Notes under the pieces: generated by a model
The model's database searches: none
Told to the model about the DNA's origin: nothing
The model's input: the letters and a program-made list of their open reading frames with translations, nothing else
Made by a program: the position numbers and the translations under genes
Part shown: positions 35,285 through 47,016 of the stretch, one piece after another
Layout: every line of letters starts with the position of its first letter
Position numbering within the stretch: position 1 is the stretch's first letter
Source: Arenicola marina
Lineage: Eukaryota; Annelida; Polychaeta; Arenicolidae
Assembly: GCA_964019135.1 (NCBI GenBank)
Contig: OZ025252.1
Span: forward strand, 49,698,959 to 49,762,958
Reading direction: 5' to 3'
Length of the DNA: 64,000 nucleotides

Positions 35285-37411
35285 GTGCGGACAGCCGAGG
35301 TGTGGACAGTGTAGACAGCCGAGGTATGGGCAGTGTGGACAGTGTGGACAGCCGAGATGTGGACAGTGTGGACAGTCGAGGTATGGACAGTGTGGACAGT
35401 CGAGGTGTGGACAGTGTGGACAGTGTGGACAGCCGAGGTGTGGACAGTGTGCACAGCCGAGGTATGGACAGTGTGGACAGCCGAGGTATGGACAGTGCGG
35501 ACAGCCGAGGTGTGGACAGTACGGACAGCCGTGGTGTGGACAGTACGGACAGCCGAGGTATGGACAGTGCGGACAGCCGAGGTTTGGACAGTGTGGACAG
35601 CCGAGGTGTGGACAGCCGAGGTATGGGCAGTGCGGACAGCCGAGGTGTGGACAGTGTAGACAGCCGAGGTATGGGGAGTGTGGACAGTGTGGACAGCCGA
35701 GGTGTGGACAGTGTGGACAGCCGAGGTATGGACAGTGTGGACAGTCGAGGTGTGGACAGTGTGGACAGTGTGGACAGCCGAGGTGTGGACAGTGTGGACA
35801 GCCGAGGTATGGACAGTGTGGACAGCCGAGGTATGGACAGTGCGGACAGCCGTGGTGTGGACAGCCGAGGTATGGACAGTGCGGACAGCCGAGGTGTGGA
35901 CAGTACGGACAGCCGAGGTGTGGACAGTGTAGACAGCCGAGGTATGGACAGTGCGGACAGCCCAGGTGTGGACAGTGCGGACAGCCGAGGTGTGGACAGT
36001 GTAGACAGCCGAGGTATGGACAGTGCGGACAGCCGATGTATGGACAGTGCGGATAGCCGAGGTGTGGACAGTGTGGACAGCCGAGGTGTGGACAGTGTAG
36101 ACAGCCGAGGTGTGGACAATGTGAACAGCCGTGATGTGGACAGCTGAGGTATGGACAGTGCGGACAGCCGAGGTGTGGACAGTGTAGACAGCCGAGGTGT
36201 GGACAGCCGAGGTATAGACAGTGCGGACAGCCGAGGTGTGGACAGTGTGGACAGCCGAGGTGTGGACAGCCGAGGTATGGGCAGTGCGGACAGCCGAGGT
36301 GTGGACAGTGTAGACAGCCGAGGTATGGGCAGTGAGGACATTGGAGGTGTGGACAGTGTAGACAGCCGAGGTGTGGACAGCCGAGGTGTGGACATTGCGA
36401 ACAGCCGAGGTTTGGACAGTGTGGAGAGCCGAGGTATGGACAGTGTGGACAACCGAGGTATGGACAGTGTGGACATCCGAGGTTTGGACATTGCGAACAG
36501 CCGAGGTTTGGACAGTGTGGAGAGCCGAGGTATGGACAGTGTGGACAACCGAGATATGGACAGTGCGGACAGTCGAGGTGTGGACAGTGTGGACAGCCGA
36601 GGTATGGACATCGCGGACAGCCGAGGTGTGGACAGTGCGCACAGCCGAGGTGGGGACAGTGCGGACAGCCGAGGTGTGGACAGTGTAGACAGCCGAGGTA
36701 TGGATAGTGCGGACAGCCGATGTATGGACAGTGCGGACAGCCGAGGTGTGGACAGTGTGAATAGCCGAGGTGTGGACAGTGTAGACAGCCGAGGTGTGGA
36801 CAATGTGGACAGCGGAGGTGTGGACAGCCGAGGTGTCGACCGTGTGGACAGGCGAGGTGTGGACAGTGTGGACAGCCGAGGTGTGGACAGCCGAGGTGTG
36901 GACAGCCGAGGTGTGGACAGTGTGGACATCCGAGGTATGAACATTGCGGACAGCCGAGGTGTGGACAGTGTGGACAGCCGAGGTTTGGACATTGCGAACA
37001 GCCGAGGTTTGGACAGTGTGGAGAGCCGAGGTATGGACAGTGTCGACAACCGAGGTATGGACAGTGTGGACAGCCCAACTATGGACAGTGTGGACAGCCG
37101 AGGTGTGGACATTGGACAGCCGAGGTATGGACAGCGCGGACAGCCGAGGTGTGGACAGTGCGGACAGCCGAGGTGTGGACAGTGGGACAGCCGAGGTGTG
37201 GACAGTGTAGACAGCCGTGGTATGGACAGTGCGGACAGCCGATGTATGGACAGTGCGGACAGCCGAGGTGTGGACAGTGTGGAGAGCCAAAGTATGGACA
37301 GTGTGAACAGCCGATGTATGGACAGTGCGGACAGCCGAGGTATGGACAGTGCGGACAGCCGAGGTGTGGACAGTGTAGACAGCCGTGGTAGGGACAGTGC
37401 GGACAGCCGAT
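35285..37411. repeat. Module X, copy 2
   Basis: Copy of 26241-28367 at an offset of 9044 bp, with the X landmarks at 36336, 36835, 37042, 37071 and 37107. It has private changes such as GGTATAGACAG near 36213, CTGAGG at 36145 and GCCAAAGTATGG near 37288. To its right the shared sequence stops at about 37411 and the degenerate patch at 37640-37840 follows soon after. Confidence 0.9.
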
Positions 37412-37850
37412 GTATGGACAGTGCGGACAGCCGAGGTGTGGACAGTGTGAACAGCCGAGGTGTGGACAGTGTAGACAGCCGAGGTGTGGACAATGTGGAC
37501 AGCGAAGGTGTGGACAGCCGAGGTATGGACAGTGCGGACAGCCGAGGTGTGGACAGTGTAGACAGCCGAGGTGTGGACAGCCGAGGTATGGACAGTGCGG
37601 ACAGCCGAGGTGTGGACAACCGAGGTATAGACAGTGCGGACAGCCGAGATGTGGACAGTGGCGACATCTGAGTTGTGGACAGTGTGGACAGCCGATGCAT
37701 GCACAGTGTTTACAACCGAGGTATGGACATTGTGGACAGTCGAGGTGTGGACAGTGTAGACAGCCGAGGTGTGGACAGTGTGGACAGCCGAGGTATGGAC
37801 AGTGTGGACAGCCGAGGTATGGACAGCGCCTAGAGCCGAGGTATGGACAG
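37412..37850. repeat. Most degenerate patch of the array
   Basis: The monomer phase is kept but variants found nowhere else cluster here: GTGGCGACATCTGAG near 37657-37672, CGATGCATGCACAG at 37693, GTGTTTACAACC near 37708 and CAGCGCCTAGAGCC near 37826. The ATGCAT block at 37695 is the only degenerate one of 22. It lies between the end of X copy 2 and the start of the next mosaic, so it may be an old junction that has escaped homogenisation. Confidence 0.8.
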
Positions 37851-40800
37851 TGTAGACAGCCGAGGTATGGACAGTGCGGACAGCCCAGGTGTGGACAGTG
37901 CGGACAGCCGAGGTGTGGACAGTGTAGACAGCCGAGTTGTGGACAGTGTGGACAGCCGAGGTGTGGACAGTGTAGACAGCCGAGGTGTGGACAATGTGAA
38001 CAGCCGTGGTGTGGACAGCTGAGGTATGGACAGTGCGGACAGCCGAGGTGTGGACAGTGTAGACAGCCGAGATGTGGACAGCCGAGGTATGGACAGTGCG
38101 GACAGCCGAGGTGTGGACAGTGTGGACAGCCGATGTGTGGACACCCGAGGTATGGGCAGTGCGGAAAGTGTGGACAGCCGAGGTGTGGAAAGTACGGACA
38201 GCCGAGGTGTGGACAGTGTAGACAGCCGAGGTATGGACAGTGCGGACAGCCCAGGTGTGGACAGTGCGGACAGCCGAGGTGTGGACAGTGTGGACAGCCG
38301 AGGTGTGGACAGTGTGGACAGCCGAGGTGTGGACAGTGTAGACAGCCGAGGTGTGGACAATGTGAACAGCCGTGGTGTGGACAGCCGAGGTATGGACAGT
38401 GCGGACAGCCGAGGTGTGGACAGTGTAGACAGCCGAGGTGTGGACAGCCGAGGTATGGACAGTGCGGACAGCCGAGGTTTGGACAGTGTGGACAGCCGAG
38501 GTGTGGACAGCCGAGGTATGGGCAGTGCGGACAGTGTGGACAGCCGAGGTGTGGACAGTGTGGACAGCCGAGGTATGGACAGTGTGGACAGTCGAGGTGT
38601 GGACAGTGTGGACAGTGTGGACAGCCGAGGTGTGGACAGTGTGGACAGCCCAGGTATGGACAGAGCGGACAGCCGAGGTGTGGACAAAGTGAACAGCCGT
38701 GGTGTGGACAGCCGAAGTATGGACAGTGCGGACAGCCGAGGTGTGGACAGTGTAGACAGCCGAGGTGTGGACAGCCGAGGTATGGACAGTGCGGACAGCC
38801 GAGGTGTGGACAGTGTGGACAGCCGAGGTGTGGACAGCCGAGGTATGGGCAGTGCGGACAGACGAGGTGTGGACAGTGTAGACAGCCGAGGTATGGGCAG
38901 TGTGGACAGTGTGGACAGCCGAGGTGTGGACAGTGTGGACAGCCGAGGTATGGACAGTGTGGACAGTCGAGGTGTTGACAGTGTGGACAGTGTGGACATC
39001 CGAGGTGTGGACAGTGTGGACAGCCGAGGTATGGACAGTGTGGACAGCCGAGGTATGGACAGTGCGGACAGCCGAGGTGTGGACAGTGTAGACAGCCGAG
39101 GTGTGGACAGCCGAGGTATGGACAGTGCGGACAGCCGAGGTGTGGACAGTGTGGACAGCCGAGGTGTGGACAGCGGAGGTATGGGCAGTGCGGACAGCCG
39201 AGGTGTGGACACTGTAGACAGCCGAGGTATGGGCAGTGTGGACAGTGTGGACAGCCGAGGTGTGGACAGTGTGGACAGCCGAGGTATGGACAGTGTGGAC
39301 AGTCGAGGTGTGGACAGTGTGGACAGTGTGGACAGCCGAGGTGTGGACAGTGTGGACAGCCGAGGTATGGACAGTGTGGACAGCCGAGGTATGGACAGTG
39401 CGGACAGCCGAGGTGTGGACAGTACGGACAGCCGTGGTGTGGACAGTGTGGACAGCCGAGGTATGGACAGTGCGGACAGCCGAGGTGTGGACAGTGTGGA
39501 CAGCCAAGATGTGGACAGTGTGGAAAGCCGAGTTGTTGACAGTGTGGACAGCCGATGCATGGACAGTGTGGACAACCGAGGTATGGACATTGTGGACAGT
39601 CGAGGTATGGACAGTGTGGACAGCCGAGGTGTGGACAGTGTGGACAGCCGAGGTATGGACAGTGTGGACAGCCGAGGTATGGACAGCGCGGACAGCCGAG
39701 GTGTGGAAAGTACGGACAGCCGAGGTGTGGACAGTGTAGACAGCCGAGGTATGGACAGGGCGGACAGCCCAGGTGTGGACAGTGCGGACAGCCGAGGTGT
39801 GGACAGTGTGGACAGCCGAGGTGTGGACAGTGTGGACAGCCGAGGTGTGGACAGTGTAGACAGCCGAGGTGTGGACAATGTGAACAGCCGTGGTGTGGAC
39901 AGCCGAGGTATGGACAGTGCGGACAGCCGAGGTGTGGACAGTGTAGACAACCGAGGTGTGGACAGCCGAGGTATGGACAGCGCGGACAGCCGAGGTGTGG
40001 ACAGCCGAGGTATGGGCAGTGCGGAAAGTGTGGACAGCCGAGGTGTGGAAAGTACGGACAGCCGAGGTGTGGACAGTGTAGACAGCCGAGGTATGGACAG
40101 TGCGGACAGCCCAGGTTTGGACAGTGCGGACAGCCGAGGTGTGGACAGTGTGGACAGCCGAGGTGTGGACAGTGTGGACAGCCGAGGTGTGGACAGTGTA
40201 GACAGCCGAGGTGTGGACAATGTGAACAGCCGTGGTGTGGACAGCCGAGGTATGGACAGTGCGGACAGCCGAGGTGTGGACAGTGTAGACAGCCGAGGTG
40301 TGGACAGCCGAGGTATGGACAGTGCGGACAGCCGAGGTTTGGACAGTGTGGACAGCCGAGGTGTGGACAGCCGAGGTATGGGCAGTGCGGACAGTGTGGA
40401 CAGCCGAGGTGTGGACAGTGTGGACAGCCGAGGTATGGACAGTGTGGACAGTCGAGGTGTGGACAGTGTGGACAGTGTGGACAGCCGAGGTGTGGACAGT
40501 GTGGACAGCCGAGGTATGGACAGTGTGGACAGCCGAGGTATGGACAGTGCGGACAGCCGAGGTGTGGACAGTACGGACAGCCGTGGTGTGGACAGTACGG
40601 ACAGCCGAGGTATGGACAGTGCGGACAGCCGAGGTGTGGACAGTGTGGACAGCCGAGGTGTGGACAGCGGAGGTATGGGCAGTGCGGACAGCCGAGGTGT
40701 GGACAGTGTAGACAGCCGAGGTATGGGCAGTGTGGACAGTGTGAACAGCCGAGGTTTGGACATTGCGAACAGCCGAGGTTTGGACAGTGTGGAGAGCCGA

Positions 40801-42236
40801 GGTATGGACAGTGTGGACAACCGAGGTATGGACAGTGTGGACAGCCGAGGTATGGACAGTGTGGACAGCCGAGGTGTGGACATCGGACAGCCGAGGTATG
40901 GACAGCGCGGACAGCCGAGGTGTGGACAGCGCGGACAGCCGAGGTGTGGACAGTGCGGACAGCCGAGGTGTGGACAGTGTAGACAGCCGTGGTATGGACA
41001 GTGCGGACAGCCGATGTATGGACAGTGCGGACAGCCGAGGTGTGGACAATGTGGAGAGCCGAGGTATGGACAGTGTGAACAGCCGATGTATGGACATTGC
41101 GGACAGCCGAGGTATGGACAGTGCGGACAGAGGAGGTGTGGAAAGGGCGGACAGCCGAGGTGTGGACAGTGTGGACAGACGAGGTGTGGACAGCGTAGAC
41201 AGCCGAGGTGTGGACAATGTGAACAGCCGTGGTGTGGACAGCCGAGGTATGGACAGTGCGGACAGCCGAGGTGTGGACAGTGTAGACGGCCGAGGTGTGG
41301 ACAGCCGAGGTATGGACAGTGCGGACAGCCGAGGTGTGGACAGTGTGGACAGCCGAGGTGTGGACAGCCGAGGTATGGGCAGTGCGGACAGCCGAGGTGT
41401 GGACAGTGTAGACAGCCGAGGTATGGGCAGTGTGGACAGTGTGGACAGCCGAGGTGTGGACAGTGTGGACAGCCGAGGTATGGACAGTGTGGACAGTCGA
41501 GGTGTGGACAGTGTGGACATTGTGGACAGCCGAGGTGTGGACAGTGTGGACAGCCGAGGTATGGACAGTGTGGACAGCCGAGGTATGGACAGTGCGGACA
41601 GCCGAGGTGTGGACAGTACGGACAGCCGTGGTGTGGACAGTACGGACAGCCGAGGTATGGACAGTGCGGACAGCCGAGGTGTGGACAGTGTGGACAGCCG
41701 AGGTGTGGACAGTGTGGACAGCCGAGTTGTGGACAGTGTGGACAGCCGATGCATGGACAGTGTGGACAACCGAGGTATGGACATTGTGGACAGTCGAGGT
41801 GTGGACAGTGTGGACAGCCGAGGTGTGGACAGTGTGGACAGCCGAGGTATGGACAGTGTGGACAGCCGAGGTATCGACAGCGCGGACAGCCGAGGTGTGG
41901 AAAGTACGGACAGCCGAGGTGTGGACAGTGTAGACAACCGAGGTATGGACAGTGCGGACAGCCCAGGTGTGGACAGTGCGGACAGCCGAGGTGTGGACAG
42001 TGTAGACAGCCGAGGTGTGGACAGTGTGGACAGCCGAGGTGTGGACAGTGTAGACAGCCGAGGTGTGGACAATGTGAACAGCCGTGGTGTGGACAGCCGA
42101 GGTATGGACAGTGCGGACAGCCGAGGTGTGGACAGTGTAGACAGCCGAGGTGTGGATAGCCGAGGTATGGACAGTACGGACAGCCGAGGTGTGGACAGTG
42201 TGGACAGCCGAGGTGTGGACAGCCGAGGTATGGGCA
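37851..42236. repeat. Mosaic related to 23-26 kb and 12.8-13.8 kb
   Basis: About 38.15-39.96 kb matches 23.06-24.87 kb at an offset of 15087 bp. A 24-bp loss near 39.99 kb changes this to 15063 bp, and it becomes 15015 bp beyond the extra 48 bp of the other copy, up to about 41.28 kb. There the relationship switches to 12.82-13.8 kb (offset 28456 bp: 41430/12974, 41749/13293, 42285/13829). The switch point lies just after TGTAGACGGCC near 41287, which the 12.8 kb relative shares and the 26.2 kb relative lacks. Confidence 0.75.
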
Positions 42237-44363
42237 GTGCGGACAGCCGAGGTGTGGACAGTGTAGACAGCCGAGGTATGGGCAGTGTGGACAGTGTGGA
42301 CAGCCGAGATGTGGACAGTGTGGACAGCCGAGGTGTGGACAGTGTGGACAGTCGAGGTGTGGACAGTGTGGACAGTGTGGACAGCCGAGGTGTGGACAGT
42401 GTGGACAGCCGAGGTATGGACAGTGTGGACAGCCGAGGTATGGACAGTGCGGACAGCCGAGGTGTGGACAGTACGGACAGCCGTGGTGTGGACAGTACGG
42501 ACAGCCGAGGTATGGACAGTGCGGACAGCCGAGGTGTGGACAGTGTGGACAGCCGAGGTGTGGACAGCCGAGGTATGGGCAGTGCGGACAGCCGAGGTGT
42601 GGACAGTGTAGACAGCCGAGGTATGGGGAGTGTGGACAGTGTGGACAGCCGAGGTGTGGACAGTGTGGACAGCCGAGGTATGGACAGTGTGGACAGTCGA
42701 GGTGTGGACAGTGTGGACAGTGTGGACAGCCGAGGTGTGGACAGTGTGGACAGCCGAGGTATGGACAGTGTGGACAGCCGAGGTATGGACAGTGCGGACA
42801 GCCGTGGTGTGGACAGCCGAGGTATGGACAGTGCGGACAGCCGAGGTGTGGACAGTACGGACAGCCGAGGTGTGGACAGTGTAGACAGCCGAGGTGTGGA
42901 CAGTGCGGACAGCCCAGGTGTGGACAGTGCGGACAGCCGAGGTGTGGACAGTGTAGACAGCCGAGGTATGGACAGTGCGGACAGCCGATGTATGGACAGT
43001 GCGGACAGCCGAGGTATGGACAGTGTGGACAGCCGAGGTTTGGACAGTGTAGACAGCCGAGGTGTGGACAATGTGAACAGCCGTGATGTGGACAGCCGAG
43101 GTATGGACAGTGCGGACAGCCGAGGTGTGGACAGTGTAGACAGCCGAGGTGTGGACAGCCGAGGTATGGACAGTGCGGACAGCCGAGGTGTGGACAGTGT
43201 GGACAGCCGAAGTGTGGACAGCCGAGGTATGGGCAGTGCGGACAGCCGAGGTGTGGACAGTGTAGACAGCCGAGGTATGGGCAGTGAGGACATTGGAGGT
43301 GTGGACAGTGTAGACAGCCGAGGTGTGGACAGCCGAGGTGTGGACATTGCGAACAGCCGAGGTTTGGACAGTGTGGAGAGCCGAGGTATGGACAGTGTGG
43401 ACAACCGAGGTATGGACAGTGTGGACATCCGAGGTTTGGACATTGCGAACAGCCGAGGTTTGGACAGTGTGGAGAGCCGAGGTATGGACAGTGTGGACAA
43501 CCGAGATATGGACAGTGCGGACAGTCGAGGTGTGGACAGTGTGGACAGCCGAGGTATGGACATCGCGGACAGCCGAGGTGTGGACAGTGCGCACAGCCGA
43601 GGTGGGGACAGTGCGGACAGCCGAGGTGTGGACAGTGTAGACAGCCGAGGTATGGATAGTGCGGACAGCCGATGTATGGACAGTGCGGACAGCCGAGGTG
43701 TGGACAGTGTGAATAGCCGAGGTGTGGACAGTCTAGACAGCCGAGGTGTGGACAATGTGGACAGCGGAGGTGTGGACAGCCGAGGTGTCGACCGTGTGGA
43801 CAGCCGAGGTGTGGACAGTGTGGACAGCCGAGGTGTGGACAGCCGAGGTGTGGACAGCCGAGGTGTGGACAGTGTGGACATCCGAGGTATGAACATTGCG
43901 GACAGCCGAGGTGTGGACAGTGTGGACAGCCGAGGTTTGGACATTGCGAACAGCCGAGGTTTGGGCAGTGTGGAGAGCCGAGGTATGGACAGTGTCGACA
44001 ACCGAGGTATGGACAGTGTAGACAGCCCAACTATGGACAGTGTGGACAGCCGAGGTGTTGACATTGGACAGCCGAGGTATGGACAGCGCGGACAGCCGAG
44101 GTGTGGACAGTGCGGACAGCCGAGGTGTGGACAGTGGGACAGCCGAGGTGTGGACAGTGTAGACAGCCGTGGTATGGACAGTGCGGACAGCCGATGTATG
44201 GACAGTGCGGACAGCCGAGGTGTGGACAGTGTGGAGAGCCGAGGTATGGACAGTGTGAACAGCCGATGTATGGACAGTGCGGACAGCCGAGGTATGGACA
44301 GTGCGGACAGCCGAGGTGTGGACAGTGTAGACAGCCGTGGTAGGGACAGTGCGGACAGCCGAG
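42237..44363. repeat. Module X, copy 3
   Basis: Copy of 26241-28367 at an offset of 15996 bp, with landmarks at 43288, 43787, 43994, 44023 and 44059. It differs from copy 1 by scattered bases, for example near 42330-42335 and GTCTAGACAG near 43731. Unlike copy 2, its similarity to copy 1 continues to the right for a further 2.15 kb. Confidence 0.9.
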
Positions 44364-46516
44364 GTATGGACAGGGCGGACAGCCCAGGTGTGGACAGTGC
44401 GGACAGCCGAGGTGTGGACAGTGTGGACAGCCGAGGTGTGGACAGTGTGGACAGCCGAGGTGTGGACAGTGTAGACAGCCAAGGTGTGGACCATGTGAAC
44501 AGCCGTGGTGTGGACAGCCGAGGTATGGACAGTGCGGACAGCCGAGGTGTGGACAGTGTAGACAGCCGAGGTGTGGACAACCGAGGTATGGACAGCGCGG
44601 ACAGCCGAGGTGTGGACCGTGTGGACAGCCGAGGTGTGGACAGCCGAGGTATGGGCAGTGCGGAAAGTGTGGACAGCCGAGGTGTGGAAAGTACGGACAG
44701 CCGAGGTGTGGACAGTGTAGACAGCCGAGGTATGGACAGTGCGGACAGCCCAGGTGTGGACAGTGCGGACAGCCGAGGTGTGGACAGTGTGGACAGCCGA
44801 GGTGTGGACAGTGTGGCCAGCCGAGGTGTGGACAGTGTAGACAGCCGAGGTGTGGACAATGTGAACAGCCGTGGTGTGGACAGCCGAGGTATGGACAGTG
44901 CGGACAGCCGAGGTGTGGACAGTGTAGACAGCCGAGGTGTGGACAGCCGAGGTATGGACAGTGCGGACAGCCGAGGTTTGGACAGTGTGGACAGCCGAGG
45001 TGTGGACAGCCGAGGTATGGGCAGTGCGGACAGTGTGGACAGCCGAGGTGTGGACAGTGTGGACAGCCGAGGTATGGACAGTGTGGACAGTCGAGGTGTG
45101 GACAGTGTGGACAGTGTGGACAGCCGAGGTGTGGACAGTGTGGACAGCCCAGGTATGGACAGAGCGGACAGCCGAGGTGTGGACAAAGGGAACAGCCGTG
45201 GTGTGGACAGCCGAGGTATGGACAGTGCGGACAGCCGAGGTGTGGACAGTGTAGACAGCCGAGGTGTGGACAGCCGAGGTATGGACAGTGCGGACAGCCG
45301 AGGTGTGGACAGTGTGGACAGCCGAGGTGTGGACAGCCGAGGTATGGGCAGTGCGGACAGCCGAGGTGTGGACAGTGTAGACAGCCGAGGTATGGGCAGT
45401 GTGGACAGTGTGGACAGCCGAGGTGTGGACAGTGTGGACAGCCGAGGTATGGACAGTGTGGACAGTCGAGGTGTGGACAGTGTGGACAGTGTGGACAGCC
45501 CAGGTGTGGACAGTGTGGACAGCCGAGGTATGGACAGTGTGGACAGCCGAGGTATGGACAGTGCGGACAGCCGAGGTGTGGACAGTGTAGACAGCCGAGG
45601 TGTGGACAGCCGAGGTATGGACAGTGCGGACAGCCGAGGTGTGGACAGTGTGGACAGCCGAGGTGTGGACAGCCGAGGTATGAGCAGTGCGGACAGCCGA
45701 GGTGTGGACAGTGTAGACAGCCGAGGTATGGGCAGTGTGGACAGTGTGGACAGCCGAGGTGTGGACAGTGTGGACAGCCGAGGTATGGACAGTGTGGACA
45801 GTCGAGGTGTGGACAGTGTGGACAGTGTGGACAGCCGAGGTGTGGACAGTGTGGACAGCCGAGGTATGGACAGTGTGGACAGCCGAGGTATGGACAGTGC
45901 GGACAGCCGAGGTGTGGACAGTACGGACAGCCGTGGTGTGGACAGTGTGGACAGCCGAGGTATGGACAGTGCGGACAGCCGAGGTGTGGACAGTGTGGAC
46001 AGCCAAGATGTGGACAGTGTGGAAAGCCGAGTTGTTGACAGTGTGGACAGCCGATGCATGGACAGTGTGGACAACCGAGGTATGGACATTGTGGACAGTC
46101 GAGGTATGGACAGTGTGGACAGCCGAGGTGTGGACAGTGTGGACAGCCGAGGTATGGACAGTGTGGACAGCCGAGGTATGGACAGCGCGGACAGCCGAGG
46201 TGTGGAAAGTACGGACAGCCGAGGTGTGGACAGTGTAGACAGCCGAGGTATGGACAGGGCGGACAGCCCAGGTGTGGACAGTGCGGACAGCCGAGGTGTG
46301 GACAGTGTGGACAGCCGAGGTGTGGACAGTGTGGACAGCCGAGGTGTGGACAGTGTAGACAGCCGAGGTGTGGACAATGTGAACAGCCGTGGTGTGGACA
46401 GCCGAGGTATGGACAGTGCGGACAGCCGAGGTTTGGACAGTGTAGACAGCCGAGGTGTGGACAGCCGAGGTATGGACAGCGCGGACAGCCGAGGTGTGGA
46501 CAGTGTGGACAGCCGA
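42237..46516. repeat. 4.3 kb duplicated segment, second copy
   Basis: Second member of the pair at a 15996-bp offset (a multiple of 3). Private variants include GGACAAAGGGAACAG near 45182, where the first copy has GGACAAAGTGAACAG near 29186, and GTGTGGCCAG near 44813. It runs into the right-hand HOR domain without any break in the satellite. Confidence 0.87.
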
Positions 46517-47016
46517 GGTGTGGACAGCCGAGGTATGGGCAGTGCGGAAAGTGTGGACAGCCGAGGTGTGGAAAGTACGGACAGCCGAGGTGTGGACAGT
46601 GTAGACAGCCGAGGTATGGACAGTGCGGACAGCCCAGGTGTGGACAGTGCGGACAGCCGAGGTGTGGACAGTGTGGACAGCCGAGGTGTGGACAGTGTGG
46701 ACAGCCGAGGTGTGGACAGTGTAGACAGCCGAGGTGTGGACAATGTGAACAGCCGTGGAGTGGACAGCCGAGGTATGGACAGTGCGGACAGCCGAGGTGT
46801 GGACAGTGTAGACAGCCGAGGTTTGGACAGCCGAGGTATGGACAGTGCGGACAGCCGAGGTTTGGACAGTGTGGACAGCCGAGGTGTGGACAGCCGAGGT
46901 ATGGGCAGTGCGGACAGTGTGGACAGCCGAGGTGTGGACAGTGTGGACAGCCGAGGTATGGACAGTGTGGACAGTCGAGGTGTGGACAGTGTGGACAGCC
47001 GAGGTATGGACAGTGC
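46517..47016. repeat. Lead-in to the 8898-bp HOR
   Basis: Part of the 1.4 kb ATGCAT-to-GGACATCGG segment that starts at 46054. It is the same kind of sequence as inside the following HOR (compare 49317-49816), but the constant 8898-bp offset does not yet hold, because the equivalent place left of 55915 is the cut X module. Confidence 0.7.

Noticed and set aside
37826..37836. CGCCTAGAG as a unique-sequence junction
   Set aside because: The length and flanking phase equal those of a normal unit (GCGCGGACAGCC), so it is a cluster of substitutions, not foreign DNA; kept only as part of the degenerate patch.
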